The notes below the pieces were generated by a model that worked only from the letters and a program-made list of their open reading frames with translations, did no database searches and was not told the origin of the DNA. A DNA stretch of 64,000 bases from Hysterangium stoloniferum (Eukaryota; Basidiomycota; Agaricomycetes; Hysterangiales; Hysterangiaceae): assembly GCA_015178975.1 (NCBI GenBank), contig WHVD01000247.1:1-64000 (forward strand), in the 5' to 3' direction. Both the position numbers and the translations under genes were made by a program. Below, one piece after another: positions 19,701 to 31,870 of the stretch (its first letter is position 1; every line of letters begins with the position of its first letter).

Positions 19701-20370
19701 ACTCCACCCTATATCCACCCGACACTCTGTATCTCACGGACCAGTCACTGGACCCCAACCAGACTCCCTGGAACCCCTCTAACAGAGCCCCATTCCCATT
19801 ATGATCTAATGACCTGTCATGATTCGTTCTCCTCTCCCGTTCCATTCCATCCCTAATACCTAGTTTAGTATTTACTTTTTTCATTTTATGTTTAATAGTT
19901 CTGCCTCTCATTAATACCAGATTTGGTATTATTACATTTCAAAGTCTATATAAGTCTCCTATATTCATGTACTTAGAATCCAGTTTCAATCTCAAACAAG
20001 TTTGACCCTCGAACAAGTTACACCCCTGATCCAGTCTCTAGTCCTCTTGTCTGTCTGCATGCTCGATTCCCGGAACTCCCATGGGAACTCCGGAATCTAC
20101 ATCTTCCTATATGCATTCTGTCAGCTCAAAATATAGACACCCAAATGAGTGTATGAGGGTGCAGCCTATAAGCTGAAGCCAAGTCTATCTCAGCCCGTAC
20201 CATACCTTTCTGGTAATTATTCTGACTGTCTTGTACTACTAATCCCCAGAACTTCCCCAGACTTATTACCTGGGGACTCCATGGGACAATTCCTGGAAGA
20301 AAGTGTGTTCAGAATTAATTACTGGAAACCTCCATGGGACTATCTGTGGATCTTTGTTCAGAACTTAACA
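19701..20370 (+). repeat. LTR-C, 3' portion
   Basis: A related but distinct LTR: CTATATAAGTC TATA box near 19945-19956, the 33-bp motif at 20154-20186, and a possible end TTAACA at 20370. Its 5' portion is the sequence left of 18879. The exact 5' border is not clear. Confidence 0.5.
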
Positions 20371-20727
20371 ATTAGCTGGGATTCTCTCCACCAGCTGCAA
20401 GTGAGATGATGGTTCTGGCTGCTCTGAGCACCCATGGCCATATGGGAAGAGTAAGGTTCAGACTAGACCTGTATAATAGACAAAGATAGTGCTGCCATTT
20501 GGTGGTTGGTTTGGCCTGTAAAATTTGAGCATAGTACTTTGTATTTCCAAATTCAGACTAATTTAAGACCATGTCACTAGGATAAAGACGTGTCCCATGT
20601 AGGTATGCTAGATACTGTCAGCTTGAACTGAGCCTCCCACAGCTCTATGCCATACATTTGAAGGACGGTGATCCAGTGGCCCGCCCTTGAAGTCCAAGTT
20701 TGTCAACCATAGGGTATGATGAGCACC
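20371..20727. other. No gene recognised
   Basis: Sequence between the LTR-C end and the LTR-B start. No frame or structure seen. Confidence 0.3.
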
Positions 20728-20849
20728 TGTTAAGGGATGTGCAGGCTCATGAAGGGTTTCTGGGGAAACCCACAGATAATCTGGTAGGACTTGTCTTCAG
20801 CTTATAGGCTGCACCCTCATGAGATCATGGTGTCCAATTTCAAACAGGT

Positions 20850-22251
20850 GGTGTAGAGAGTTCAATCGGAAAGCAACTTATATGGCTATAGTTTCAAGTC
20901 AGGTCACAAGCACAAATTCTTATATATACTTTGGCACTCAAGATGACTTCTACACAGCCAAATCAATCAGATGTGCAAAAACTCCATCATGTTCAACACT
21001 GCATCATCCTCCAAAGTAACCCTCAGTTCCTACTCGAAACCAACTCCTCACTCCCTAATAGAACTTTGAAGAAGTAACATCTCGATTCTCTTCATGCTCA
21101 GACATCGTACATGGACCCGAACCAGCCTATTCATACTCCTCAAAAGAACACCTTCATTAACTCTGTCAAAAAGGTATTTGACCCCTGTATGCTCCAGATG
21201 ATCCTGTCTTTATTTATCTATACAATAACTCCCATGAACTCTTCCACTATCAATTCAATCGAGTACTCCAGCAAGAGTGTTCCCCACTGTCACAGGGATT
21301 CTTTTACAAGGCAGCATTCACTCCAGTAGGAGATCATAGAGGACCCTCATTGAGGATGTTCCCAGTTCAAGAAGGGAGTCAAGTAGAGCCTCATCAAGGC
21401 CGTCATCAATTCATGTTCCTTGTGTGGTTGTGGAGTCTACTCACCACCTGGTTTGAATGCAGATATTGGTTGCTCCTCCTTATACTGCAAAATTAGGAAC
21501 AGAACATGTCCAATCTCAGTTCATTGATTGGTAGTATTGTCAAGATTTCGAAATCAAGTATAGCATTGGAGGATGACACATTATCATGGGATTCATGAGT
21601 GTTTCTGACTCATTATCATCGATCTTTCATCAGCCATCACTTTGATCACTCCATCTCTCCTATTGTCTGACTCAGTCTCCCCTATTGTTCTATTGTGTTT
21701 CCCCATTTATCCATATCACATGTCTGATCTTACCTTTTGTTTGTCATTCTCTTATTGTTCAGTGCAGCCTCCCCCTTTATTATTCACAGCTTTACTAACA
21801 TTCTTATTGTGATGACTCAGAGATGACTCAGACCATATTGCATTGTTATTGTATCATCATTTGTAGATGTTTGTTTTGACCTGTGCTTCCTCATGTATAT
21901 AAGGGCCTCTCTTTTTACCACTATTGAACAAGCAATTCCATTGTATCTCAAACTCAAAGCTCATTCTTAAGTCAGAAGCTTAAGTCTTACTCAAAGTCTC
22001 ACTCCTATGGCCAGTAAGGGATACTGTAGTATCTCTTATTGTTGAAGTTCTACACTCTACAACATTGGGCTTATGTCAGCCTTTTGTATCATATTCGATT
22101 ACATAATCCAAGGTCTGATCTCTAGCCTCTGACTCTGAGTGTGTTTGGTTATAGACTGGTTTCACGAATGACTGTGTTAGTGACCATCATAAAGACTTGA
22201 CTGCTGCACGCAAGGTTATTAGGTATAGTAACAAACTTACAGCAGACAGAA
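20850..22251. mobile_element. Unclassified insertion in LTR-B (about 1.4 kb)
   Basis: Interrupts LTR-B between GTGG and ACAG. I find no clean target duplication. It contains a TATA-like TATATAAG at 21896-21903 within a pyrimidine-rich stretch, which suggests another LTR or a fragment with a promoter. The open frames are short and unrecognised. Confidence 0.4.
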
Positions 22252-22758
22252 AACCCAGGGAGTCCAGGAGTAGTCAATAGGTCAATAGGTCAGGAGGCCA
22301 GTCAGAAACCCACAGGCTCCGACAATGTCAATAGGGTTGTGTTTCAAAGATGGGAGATGGGGATAGAGTAGGATATACATATGCTAAGTTACTGGGGGAG
22401 AACTAGGTTGTTTTTCTGACCGTATTGTATGTACAACATTAGCTAGACTACATATATAGACTGTGGAATGTATGCAATACCAAATCTGGTAATAATTAAG
22501 ATCAAAACAAGTAATCATGAAACAAGATGAGTAAACACCAAACTAGGTGTTAGGGATGGAATGGAATGAGAGTGGGATCTGAAACATGACAGATGACCAT
22601 AATGGGAATGGGGCTCAGTTAGAGAGCTGATGGGTTGTCCAGGCAGACTCCAGTGACTGGTGCATGAGACAGAGTCAGATATAGACAGGTGTGATGTACA
22701 TGGGTCCCAGCAGGCACTCCAGTTGTGACTGTACTTGGGTACCATATAGAGGGTCAGG

Positions 22759-24273
22759 TGTTAAGAGCAGAAACTGACGGATGTCGGCTGGCCGACAGGG
22801 ACTGAACGGAAGGACTTGGCTTCAGCTTATGTGCTGCGCCCTCGCAAGTTACCGTCAGGTGTCCTTAAATTTTGGGTGGGCGAAAACTAGTCCTGTCAAG
22901 TAAACCTCTCGGTAAACTACCGATCAGAAACCGAAGGATAGGTTGAGGGTTGGGTTGAGGGGTCAGAGACCAAGAGTCAGAGACTGAGAGAGTCGGGGAC
23001 TGAGAGTCGGAGACTGAGACAGTCAGAGACTGAGACAGTCGGAGACTGAGACAGTCAGAGACTGAGACAGTCAGAGACTGAGACAGTCAGAGACTGAGAC
23101 AGTCAGAGACTGAGACAGTCAGAGACTGAGACAGTCAGAGACTGAGACAGTCGGAGACTGAGACAGTCGGAGACTGAGACAGTCGGAGACTGAGACAGTC
23201 GGAGACTGAGACAGTCGGAGACTGAGACAGTCGGAGACTGAGACAGTCGGAGACTGAGACAGTCAGAGACTGAGACAGTCGGAGACTGAGACAGTCAGAG
23301 ACTGAGACAGTCAGAGACTGAGAGAGTCGGAGACTGAGAGAGTCGGAGACTGAGAGAGTCGGAGACTGAGAGAGTCGGAGACTGAGAGAGTCGGAGACTG
23401 AGAGAGTCGGAGACTGAGAGAGTCGGAGACTGAGAGAGTCGGAGACTGAGAGAGTCGGAGACTGAGAGAGTCGGAGACTGAGAGAGTCGGAGACTGAGAG
23501 AGTCGGAGACTGAGAGAGTCGGAGACTGAGAGAGTCGGAGACTGAGAGAGTCGGAGACTGAGAGAGTCGGAGACTGAGAGAGTCGGAGACTGAGAGAGTC
23601 GGAGACTGAGAGAGTCAGAGACTGAGAGAGTCAGAGACTGAGAGAGTCAGAGACTGAGAGAGTCAGAGACTGAGAGAGTCGGAGACTAGAGGTTGTGGTC
23701 GTAAATGTAGGTTGAATCGTAAATCAGAGGGAGTCGGAATGTGGTGGTCATGAATAGATAATGGAGTCGGAAATTAGAGGGGTATCTAAGTTGATCTAAG
23801 TTGATCTAAGTCGATATTCTGATTGTCTGGTAGTTACATTACAGCGGGTCTTATATACGAGTTATCGGCATCTAGAAACTACTAACTAAGGGAAGAGTGG
23901 AAAACGGCATTGACAAATAAGCTTGACTAGGAACCGGAAGGTTACGATAAGATCAGAAGCCAAGATTTAGCCGAGAGCAGGATTACGAGAAAAGGGAATA
24001 GTCCACGGGCTACAGGTATATATGGGCATATGTGAAACATAGAGTAAAACGGATCATCATAATGAAAGGGGACGTATCAAAGCATAACCAGATGGTACGA
24101 GTATATTTTGACAGGGGCGTAAACGAGGTTTGATTGCTGTGAAGGTATACGTCAGCGTCGATATTCCGAAGGTTGCCAAAATGATGACTTGATCAATAAC
24201 TTGGAACATCGAAAGACTGCAGTATTCTCAGGGACCATCGGGTTGCGACATGGGTTACGACACGGTCGTAACA
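22759..24273 (-). repeat. LTR-D, 3' copy (1515 bp) with minisatellite
   Basis: TGTTAAGAGC to GGTCGTAACA. The 33-bp motif is at 22812-22844 and a GTCGG/CCGAC hairpin at 22784-22797. The predicted transcript start 11-mer (plus strand ATATTCTGATT) is at 23814-23824. Confidence 0.87.
22975..23690. repeat. 16-bp minisatellite in LTR-D (about 45 units)
   Basis: Unit GAGACAGTCGGAGACT and variants. Units with GACAGTC fill the first half, those with GAGAGTC the second half, and A/G variants sit in runs. Because 16 is not a multiple of 3, the array cannot encode a simple peptide repeat in one frame. Confidence 0.95.
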
Positions 24274-24474
24274 GTATCCCCCCATTTGGCCGAAATCCCA
24301 AGGAGGCCGAAAAAGTGCTGAAGAATAAGATGAAAGCAGGAAGGTCGGACAGGGATGGGATTTGGCAAGGTGCTGGAAAGGGTTCAGAAAAGGTTCAGAA
24401 AGGTTCAGAATGGATTCAGAAAGGATTCGGAGAGGATTCGGAAAGTCAAGATTGAGATGAAGGTCAGCACGAGG
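24274..24474. other. LTR-D internal sequence next to the 3' LTR
   Basis: Includes short GGTTCAGAAA and GGATTCGG direct repeats. No coding sequence recognised. Confidence 0.4.
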
Positions 24475-25192
24475 TGTTAAGAACTGAAAACTGACTAAAT
24501 GTCGGTGGCCGACAGGGACCGATCGGAAGGACTTGGCTTCAGCTTATGTGCTGCACCCTCGCAAATATCCATAGGGTGTCCTTAAATTTCGGGCGGGCGA
24601 AGACTAATCCTAAAGAGCTCCTCTCGGCGAGATACCGATCGGAACTGAAGGACAAGTCGAGTGTCGGGCCAAGGGGGTCGGGGCCGGAAGTGGGCGAGCG
24701 CACGCAAAGGCGGATGGGGGATTCTTAGTATGAGACTGTTACAGATGTATGAGGGTATTCTGAGTCGATATTCTGATTGCCTAGTAACTACAGTGGGTTC
24801 ATATACAAGTAACAGGCGTCTAGAAAATACTAATGGGGAGAAGGGCGGAAAACGGTATTAACAATAAGCTTGACTAGGAATGGGAGGTTTATGATTAGTT
24901 CGGAGGCCGATGATAACCGAGAGCGGGATTACAATAAAAGGAAATAGTTCAAGGACTACAAATATAGATAGACATATATGAAACATAAGATTGAACGGAT
25001 CAACATAATAAAAGGGGACGTATCAAAGTTTGACCAGACAATACAAGTTATTTTGATGTGGGCGTAAACGGAGTTTGATCTTTGCGAAAACATACATCAG
25101 CTTCGGGGCCGATGGTTTCCGAGACGGTGACTTGAAACATTGATAGGTGGCGATAACCTCGGGACCGATAGGGTTGCGACACGGTCGCAACA
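24475..25192 (-). repeat. Solo LTR-E, copy 1 (718 bp)
   Basis: TGTTAAGAAC to GGTCGCAACA with the duplication CGAGG at 24470-24474 and 25193-25197. The 33-bp motif is at 24539-24571 and a GTCGG/CCGAC hairpin precedes it. It shares the ATATTCTGATT start-site 11-mer with LTR-D but lacks the minisatellite. Confidence 0.85.
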
Positions 25193-25639
25193 CGAGGCCA
25201 TGGTCATATTTGGATACTTGAATGTAAGTTCAAACCTCGAAAAGGTCCAGAAACCTAAAAATTCCGAAAATCCAATAAGGTCTGAAAGTCCAAAAAGGTC
25301 CGGGACAGAGTCCAGAAGTTCCAAGGGATCCGAGCACACTGAAAATGTGGGAGCAGACAAACAGGGCAAGGGGGACAGGGGTGACGAAAGTCTGAAGATG
25401 CCAAAATGCAGAGGGTGCAAGGCAGTGCGAGAATAAACACTAACCATTAGGACAGAAAGGTGCCAGAAAGGCCAGAAGATGTCCAGATGGACCGGAAATT
25501 GCCTATGAGGGGCCAGAGTGTTACCTGGGGGCAACAGGGAATGCCAAGTTGCTGGCAGCTACTGAGAGGGCTGAGGAGGAAGTGAAGGAAACAAGACAGG
25601 ATACACAAATATGGGTGTTGGAAAATGTCGGGATGCTGT

Positions 25640-27240
25640 AGATGATTGGGGTCCAGATATGTTCGGATATGCTTGATGGAAGTCTTTGATGATGTCCGAT
25701 GTGTTTCCGAGTTCTGTGGCAAGAATCCAGGATGCTTATTCATCAGTACCTTTGTAACCGGTCCACTTGACAAAATAGAGTAGTTTGCAGGTACGTCGGT
25801 GATTATCCATCTTTGAATCTAGGATTTCTGATATCTCGAATTTGGGTTCCTCGTCAATAACCACAGGTGGAGGTGGAGGTTGTACACATTCAGGTATACT
25901 GCACACGTATTCTCAGGGAGCTGAAGCATCCAAGAGAGCATGCCTGCTTGTGCTATAATTTCAAAAGGTTCTAAGTACTTATTGGCGAGCTTTTTTGATG
26001 GCCTAGTCATTCGGAAGAACTCGGCTTTTGGAAGAACTCAGTTTTGACAAATACTCGGTCACCAATCTTGAGTTCAGGGGGTGGCAGCTGATTTTTGTCT
26101 GTGGAGTGTTGGTAATGTTCCTGGGCCAATGTGATGTTCTTTTGAAGTTCTTTGTGTAGCTCATTGAGGTTTGTGACAAAGTCCTGAGCACGGGTTGAAG
26201 TGAGATCGCATTCCAGATGGATAGCGATGTTTGGGTTGTAGCCTTTATTTGCAAAGAAAGGTGAAATGCCGGTAGTAGCATTTGGGGTGTTTTATATGTG
26301 AATTCGGCAAGTGGTAGAAGTGATTTCCAATTGTCTTGTTGATAGTTGCAATAGACTCGGATGTACTGTTCCAATGTTTGATTAGTGCATTTGGTTTGGC
26401 CATTGCTTTCCGGGTGGTAGCCGGAAGTGAAATGGAGTTTCATGTCAAGTGCTTTTCCGAGTGACTTGGAGAATACATGAGTGTTGAACAATTCAGCCAA
26501 CTGTATGGATGTTACTGTATCATAAGTTGGAATGAAAATACTTTGCTTGGTAAGCCGATCCACAACAACGAGAATTGCAGTATGGCCATTGGATGCCGGT
26601 AGGTGTTCGATGAAATCCATTGATATTGAATTCCAGGGGTTTTCCGGTATTGTTTGAGTAGGCCATATGGTTTGTGACGTCTTGATTTGGAACGTGCACA
26701 GTTGGTGCATGATTTACAATAGTGCTTGACAAAATCTCGGAGACTGGGCCATGTATATTCTCTTTGGATAAGTCCGATGGTAAATTGATACTGAAAATGT
26801 CCCGAGATCTGGTGGTCATGTTTATGCTGTAAAACTCAAAGTCAGAGAGTGTTGGAGTCTGGAACATATATGCAATTGTCAAGTTTAATGAAACCTTGCA
26901 GGTCGAGTGACCATCAGGAATGATCGGGGTCAGGTGGGTTATTGAGGTGCTTTGGTGACTGGGTCTAATGGAAATGCCAATAATATGTCTTGATGTAATT
27001 TTTCGGTGTCCATAAGGATAACACTGCACATGACTGGATGTATAAGGTAAGTAGCTTGGATTAACTCGGACAGTTGTTCGGATGAAAACATAGGCTTGAA
27101 ATTATCCAGATTAACTGTGGCGTAGTTGCTACCCCCCTCTTTAGGATAGACATCCCATCGTCTAGTCATAGCGTCAGGTTTTCCACCAAGGCGGCCGGGA
27201 CAGAAGCGGATGACCATATTGAAGGCAGAAAGGTATTCGG
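25640..27240 (-). pseudogene. Gypsy Pol remnant of the LTR-D element: end of RNase H, integrase, chromodomain
   Basis: Minus-strand frames match the intact pol: RFCPGRLGGKPDAMTRRWDV and PKEGGSNYATVN (27217-26939); integrase SISMDFIEHLPASNGHTAIL, VVVDRLTKQSIFIPTYDT and FTSGYHPESNGQT (26710-26003); then chromodomain-region remnants to about 25640. A stretch of integrase between LAELFNTHVFSK and SLGKALD, including the second catalytic Asp, is deleted. Several frameshifts occur. At 27240 homology ends abruptly against a tandem array. It cannot make an active enzyme. Confidence 0.85.
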
Positions 27241-28480
27241 AGAAGGGCCGGGTGACAGCATTTTCGGAATCCGAAGTTTCTGAAAGTTCAGAGAGGTCGG
27301 AAAATCCGGAAATCTGAAATTGAGCTGAAACATTGGTGCCAAAAGACCAAGTATGCTAAAATGGTTGGAATGGTGCAAAAAGCCATATATGCTAAAAAAC
27401 CAAGATAAAAACAATCATGGCAAGAAGGAAAACTCAACAAAGAGTTAAAATTCGGAGAGTCCAAGGTTTCTGGAAAGTCCGAGGGTTCCCGAAAATTGAG
27501 GATTTCGGAAGTCCAAGAAATTCTGAAAATCCAAAGGTTTTGGAAAGTCCGAGGATTCCGGAAAGGTCTGAAAATTCACAGAATTTGAAGTCGGACAAAA
27601 GGGCTGAAAAGGCCAAAGAACGGCCAGGGAACCAAAAAGGCTAGGATGGCCTGAGGGCCAAGGTTTGCCTGAAAAGGCTGGATTAAACTGATTTTTGGCA
27701 AGCAAACACTCAACAGATAATTGGGAATGGAAAGGTCCGAGGATTCCGGAAAGTCCGGAAATCTGAGGAATCCGAAGTTAAGTGAAAGTGTTGAACATGC
27801 CGAAAACAGCCATAAATGCCTAAAGGGCCAAATATGCCAAAAGGCTTGAGGTGCCTAAAAGGGCTGAGGGTTGCCCGAAGGCCAAGAGTGCCAAAAGAGG
27901 CCAGGGGTGCCCGAGAAAAGGGCTGAGGTTGCCCGAAGGCCAAAAATGCCTGAAAGGCTGGATTAACTGATCTCAGCAAACAATCACTCAACAAACAGGT
28001 AGGATTTAAAGGATCTGGAAATTCGGGAAAGTCCAGAAGTCCGAAGAATCCAAAAGTTCCAAAGGTTCCGAGGGCTCCGGAAAGTTTGGAAGAAACCATG
28101 GAATCCAAGTTTAAGTGAGAGAGTGGTAAGCCAAAAGACCAGAGATGCCGAAAAGGCCAGGCCCAGAAGGGCCATGGGTGCCCGAAGGCCAGAGATGCCT
28201 GAAAAGCCAGATTAAACTGATCTTCACAAGCATATACTCAACAGGTAATTGAAATCCAAAGAGTCCGAAGATTCCAGAAAGTCCAGAAATCCAAGGAATC
28301 CAAAGAATCCAAAGTTGACTGAAAGAGTAGAACACGCCAAAAGGGACCAGAGGTACCAAAAGGCCAGAAAATGCCCAGAAAGGCAAAAGGTTGCCCGAAG
28401 GCCAGAGATGTCTGAAAATATTCAGAGCAGACCAAGACAGTCAAATGAGAGGCATCAGAAGTTTCGGAAAATTTACTGCT
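27241..28480. repeat. Tandem array of about 240-275-bp units occupying the place of reverse transcriptase
   Basis: Four or so units can be aligned from anchors ACTCAACA at about 27437, 27711, 27988 and 28228. Each has GGAAAGTCCGA/ATTCCGGAAAG-type phrases followed by GCCGAAAA/GCCCGAAGGCCA phrases. Sequences related to pol resume on both sides, so the array fills the gap where protease-RT-RNase H should be. Confidence 0.65.
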
Positions 28481-29407
28481 CAATACCCGGAAATCAACGG
28501 ATTATAGTGGGTGAGACAGTGGTATCCTAGAAATAATCAAGCAACTCATACTGCTAGTCAAAGGGGTGACATCCAGAATTGTTCCACAAGGGAAACAAAT
28601 AAATGCTCCTCAGAGAAACTGAAAAGAGCCAGAAAATGTCCCAGAAGGGAACCAGAAAGCGTATTGCAGTTTGGAATGTATCCAGGTTGCAAAAGCTGAT
28701 GAGAGATGGGTACTGCATAAAATCTTCCTGACTGGGAGTCTGATTTGCCAAAAAAACCAGAAAGTCTGGAGAGTCATTGTAGGAATCAATGCAGAGGTTG
28801 AGAGGAATCCGAATAGTCGGAGAAATGGGTTGGAGGGTAGTGACAAGACAAGGAACATGCATGGGACAGCATGGACCAAAAGGTAGGTCGGAAAAGGGTC
28901 CAAACAAAAGTTCAGAAAAGGGGTCGGGACCCGAAAAAGGTCCGAAGGCGAGGCAAAGAACAAGGGTAAGCAAGGCGATGTCGATTTGGAGTTATGAGCA
29001 ATGGTTTAGGAAGGTATATCTGTAAAGAAAACCAAGCACTAGGTGGCCAACACATTGTGAACTTGAATCCATAATATATCATCAAGGTAAATGGTAGACA
29101 TAGCAAATTTCCGGAAGCCGATGGATTCCGAGAGTATGGTGACTAGTGGTAAATTAGTCCATTCGGAATATCCGGAAATAATTGGGAGCCGAGCAAACCA
29201 GGGGCAGGACAAAACAAGGATCGAAGCAGGGCACAATGAGTGGAATCTGAGTAAAACAGGATCAGCTTTGGCCATTAACTTATCTTTGCATCTGGAAATC
29301 AAAGTGAAGTCTGAAAACACAAAAGGGTTCTGTAAAAGATACGTAATGCGATGCCGATGTGGAGTGATGAACAAATGAATAGACATAAGGACGGGTTTGC
29401 GAGTAGA
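28481..29407 (-). pseudogene. Remnant of the protease region and 5' internal sequence of the LTR-D element
   Basis: About 28480-28600 aligns with the pol protease region of the intact element (4390-4520): ATCAACGGATT, TCCTAGAA, GTTCCACAAGGGAAAC. Between there and the 5' LTR no gag can be recognised. The sequence instead has more of the AGGTCCGAAA-type phrases. Confidence 0.5.
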
Positions 29408-29418
29408 AATCAGAATAT
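29408..29418 (-). promoter_or_regulatory. Self-priming primer-binding site of the LTR-D element
   Basis: Plus-strand AATCAGAATAT, 2 nt from the LTR border. It is the exact complement of ATATTCTGATT at 30410-30420 in the 5' LTR, which marks the predicted transcript start. Confidence 0.7.
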
Positions 29419-29635
29419 ACTGTTAAGAGCAGAAACTGACGGATGTCAGCTGGCCGACAGGGACCAAACGGAAGGACTTGGCTTCAGCTTATGTGCTGCA
29501 TCCTCGCAAGTTACCGTCAGGTGTCCTTAAATTTTGGGCAGGTGAAAACTAGTCCTGTCAAGTAAACCTCTCCGTAAACTACCGATCGGAAACCGAAGGA
29601 TATGTTGAGGGTTGGGTTGAGGGGTCGGAGACCAA

Positions 29636-30285
29636 GAGTCGGAGACTGAGAGAGTCGGGACTGAGAGAGTCGGGGACTGAGAGAGTCGGGACTGAGAGAG
29701 TCGGGGACTGAGAGAGTCGGGACTGAGGAGGGGACTGAGAGAGTCGGGGACTGAGAGAGTCGGGGACTGAGAGAGTCGGGGACTGAGAGAGTCGGGGACT
29801 GAGAGAGTCGGGGACTGAGAGAGTCGGGGACTGAGACCAAGAGTCGGAGACTGAGAGAGTCGGGGACTGAGAGAGTCGGGACTGAGAGAGTCGGGGACTG
29901 AGAGAGTCGGGGACTGAGAGAGTCGGGGACTGAGAGAGTCGGGGACTGAGACAGTCGAGACTGAGACTCGGAGACTGAGACGGTCGGAGACTGAGACGGT
30001 CGGAGACTGAGACGGTCGGAGACTGAGACGGTCGGAGACTGAGACGGTCGGAGACTGAGACGGTCGGAGACTGAGACGGTCGGAGACTGAGACGGTCGGA
30101 GACTGAGACGGTCGGAGACTGAGACGGTCGGAGACTGAGACGGTCGGAGACTGAGACGGTCGGAGACTGAGACGGTCGGAGACTGAGACGGTCGGAGACT
30201 GAGACGGTCGGAGACTGAGACGGTCGGAGACTGAGACGGTCGGAGACTGAGACGGTCGGGAGACTGAGACGGAGTCGGAGACTAG
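29636..30285. repeat. 16-bp minisatellite in the 5' LTR-D (about 40 units)
   Basis: Same 16-bp unit as at 22975-23690 but with different variants: GAGAGTCGGGGACTGA in the first half and GACGGTCGGAGACTGA in the second. Some 14-bp units are present. Confidence 0.93.
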
Positions 30286-30691
30286 AGGTTGTGGTCGTAA
30301 ATGTAGGTTGAATCGTAAATCGGAGGGAGTTGGAATGTGGTGGTCGTGAATAGATAATGGAGTCGGAAATTAGAGCGGTATCTAAGTTGATCTAAGTTGA
30401 TCTAAGTCGATATTCTGATTGTCTGGTAGTTACATTACAGTGGGTCTTATATACGAGTTATCGGCATCTAGAAACTACTAACTAAGGGAAGAGCGGAAAA
30501 CGGCATTGACAAATAAGCTTGACTAGGAACCGGAAGGTTACGATAAGATCAGAAGCCGATATTTAGCCGAGAGCGGGATTACGAGAAAAGGGAATAGTCC
30601 ACAGGCTACAGGTATATATGGGCATATGTGAAACATAGAGTAAAATGGATCATCATGATGAAAGGGGACATATCAAAGCATAACCAGATGG

Positions 30692-31413
30692 TGTTAAGAA
30701 CTGAAAACTGACTAATGTCGGTGGCCGACAGGGACCGATCGGAAGGACTTGGCTTCAGCTTATGTGCTGCACCCTCGCAAATATCCGTAGGGTGTCCTTA
30801 AATTTCGGGCAGGTGAAGACTAATCCTAATGAGTACCTTTCGGCGTGATACCGATCAGAATCGAAGGACAAGTCGAGCGTCAGGCCAAGGGGTTGGGGCC
30901 GGGAGTGGGTGAGCGCACGCGAAGGCGGATGGGGGGATTCTTAGTATGAGACTGATACAGGCGTATGAGGGTATTCTGAGTCGATATTCTGATTGCCTGG
31001 TGACTACAACTACAGCCGGTTCATATACAAGTAACAGGCGTCTGGAAAATACTAATGGGGAGAAGGGCGGAACACGGTATTAACAATAAGCTTGACTAGG
31101 AACGGGAAGTTTATGATTAGTTCGGAGGCCGATGATAACCGAGAGCGGGATTACAATAAAAGGAAATAGTTCAAGGACTACAAATATAGATAGACATATG
31201 CGAAACATAAGATTGAACGGATCAACATAATAAAGGGGACGTATCAAAGTTTGACCAGACAATACGAGTTATTTTGATGTGGGCGTAAACGGAGTTTGAT
31301 CTTCGCGAAAACATTCGTCAGCTTCGGGGCCGATGGTTTCCAAGATGGTGACTTGAAATGTTGACAAGTGGCGATAACCTCGGGACCGATAGGGTTGCGA
31401 CACGGTCGTAACA
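30692..31413 (-). repeat. Solo LTR-E, copy 2 (722 bp), nested in LTR-D
   Basis: TGTTAAGAAC to GGTCGTAACA with the duplication GATGG at 30687-30691 and 31414-31418. The 33-bp motif is at 30745-30777. Confidence 0.87.
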
Positions 31414-31734
31414 GATGGTACGAGTATATTTTGACAGGGGCGTAAATGAGGTTTGATCGCCGTGAAGGTATACATCCGTGTCGGTATTCTGAAGGTTGCT
31501 GAAATGATGACTTGATCAATACCTTGGAACATCGAAAGACTGCAGTATTCTCGGGGACCATCGGGTTGCGACATGGGTTATGACACAATCGTAACAGGTC
31601 AGGTGCATACAAGGCAGGGTCTGGATGCTGGTGGGTTTTCCAGTTAACTGTAACCTGGTGGGTATAGGGAGTCAGGTACATGTAGGATGGCTTCTGGAGC
31701 CCAGTGGGTTTTCTGGTCCTAACAGCACCCCCTC

Positions 31735-31870
31735 TGGTTCAATGGCAGCATTTTTGTGGGGGCAAGAGGGGGAGGAAGAGACAGCACATGTGGCACTGGA
31801 AGATGTGTAGGCAGCCTGTTTGGTCAATTATAGCTCCCTTGTTTGTAGACTGGGTAGATGGGGGTAAGAG
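31735..31870. other. Short sequence between LTR-B and a copia LTR
   Basis: Follows the 3' end of the copia LTR in its sense direction, so it may be the start of a lost copia internal region. No gene. Confidence 0.3.

Larger units (their letters stand above)
22759..31596 (-). mobile_element. LTR-D retrotransposon, degenerate internal region (8.8 kb)
   Basis: Two long LTRs (3' LTR 22759-24273; 5' LTR 29421-31596, the latter carrying a nested LTR-E) enclose 5.1 kb. The flanks share GGTCAGG on both sides, and the host LTR-B reads continuously across them. The minus-strand order is 5' LTR, primer-binding site (29418-29408), a protease-region remnant near 28480-28600, a tandem array, then RNase H/integrase/chromodomain remnants (27240-25640), solo LTR-E and 3' LTR. 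No intact gene remains. Confidence 0.85.
29421..31596 (-). repeat. LTR-D, 5' copy, interrupted by solo LTR-E
   Basis: TGTTAAGAGC to ATCGTAACA. Without the LTR-E insertion (30692-31413 plus duplicate) it is about 1.45 kb. The 33-bp motif is at 29474-29506 and the minisatellite at 29636-30285. TATA (sense TATATAAG) is at 30453-30446, 33 nt before the start 11-mer at 30420. Confidence 0.85.
20728..31734 (-). repeat. Solo LTR-B, split by two nested insertions
   Basis: Its outer ends are TGTTAAGGG at 20728 and GGTCCTAACA at 31734, with duplication GCACC at 20723-20727 and 31735-31739. Its pieces are 20728-20849, about 22252-22758 and 31597-31734. They join into the same order as the uninterrupted LTR-B at 61199-61976. 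The insertions are an unclassified 1.4-kb segment and the 8.8-kb LTR-D retrotransposon. Confidence 0.82.

Noticed and set aside
29517..29840. Open frame with SLSPRLSQSPTL-type repeats
   Set aside because: It is a translation of the 16-bp minisatellite. The unit is not a multiple of three and all frames cycle, so coding is not indicated.
22975..30285. CRISPR-like array
   Set aside because: Units are contiguous 16-mers without unique spacers, lie inside LTRs, and the genome is eukaryotic.
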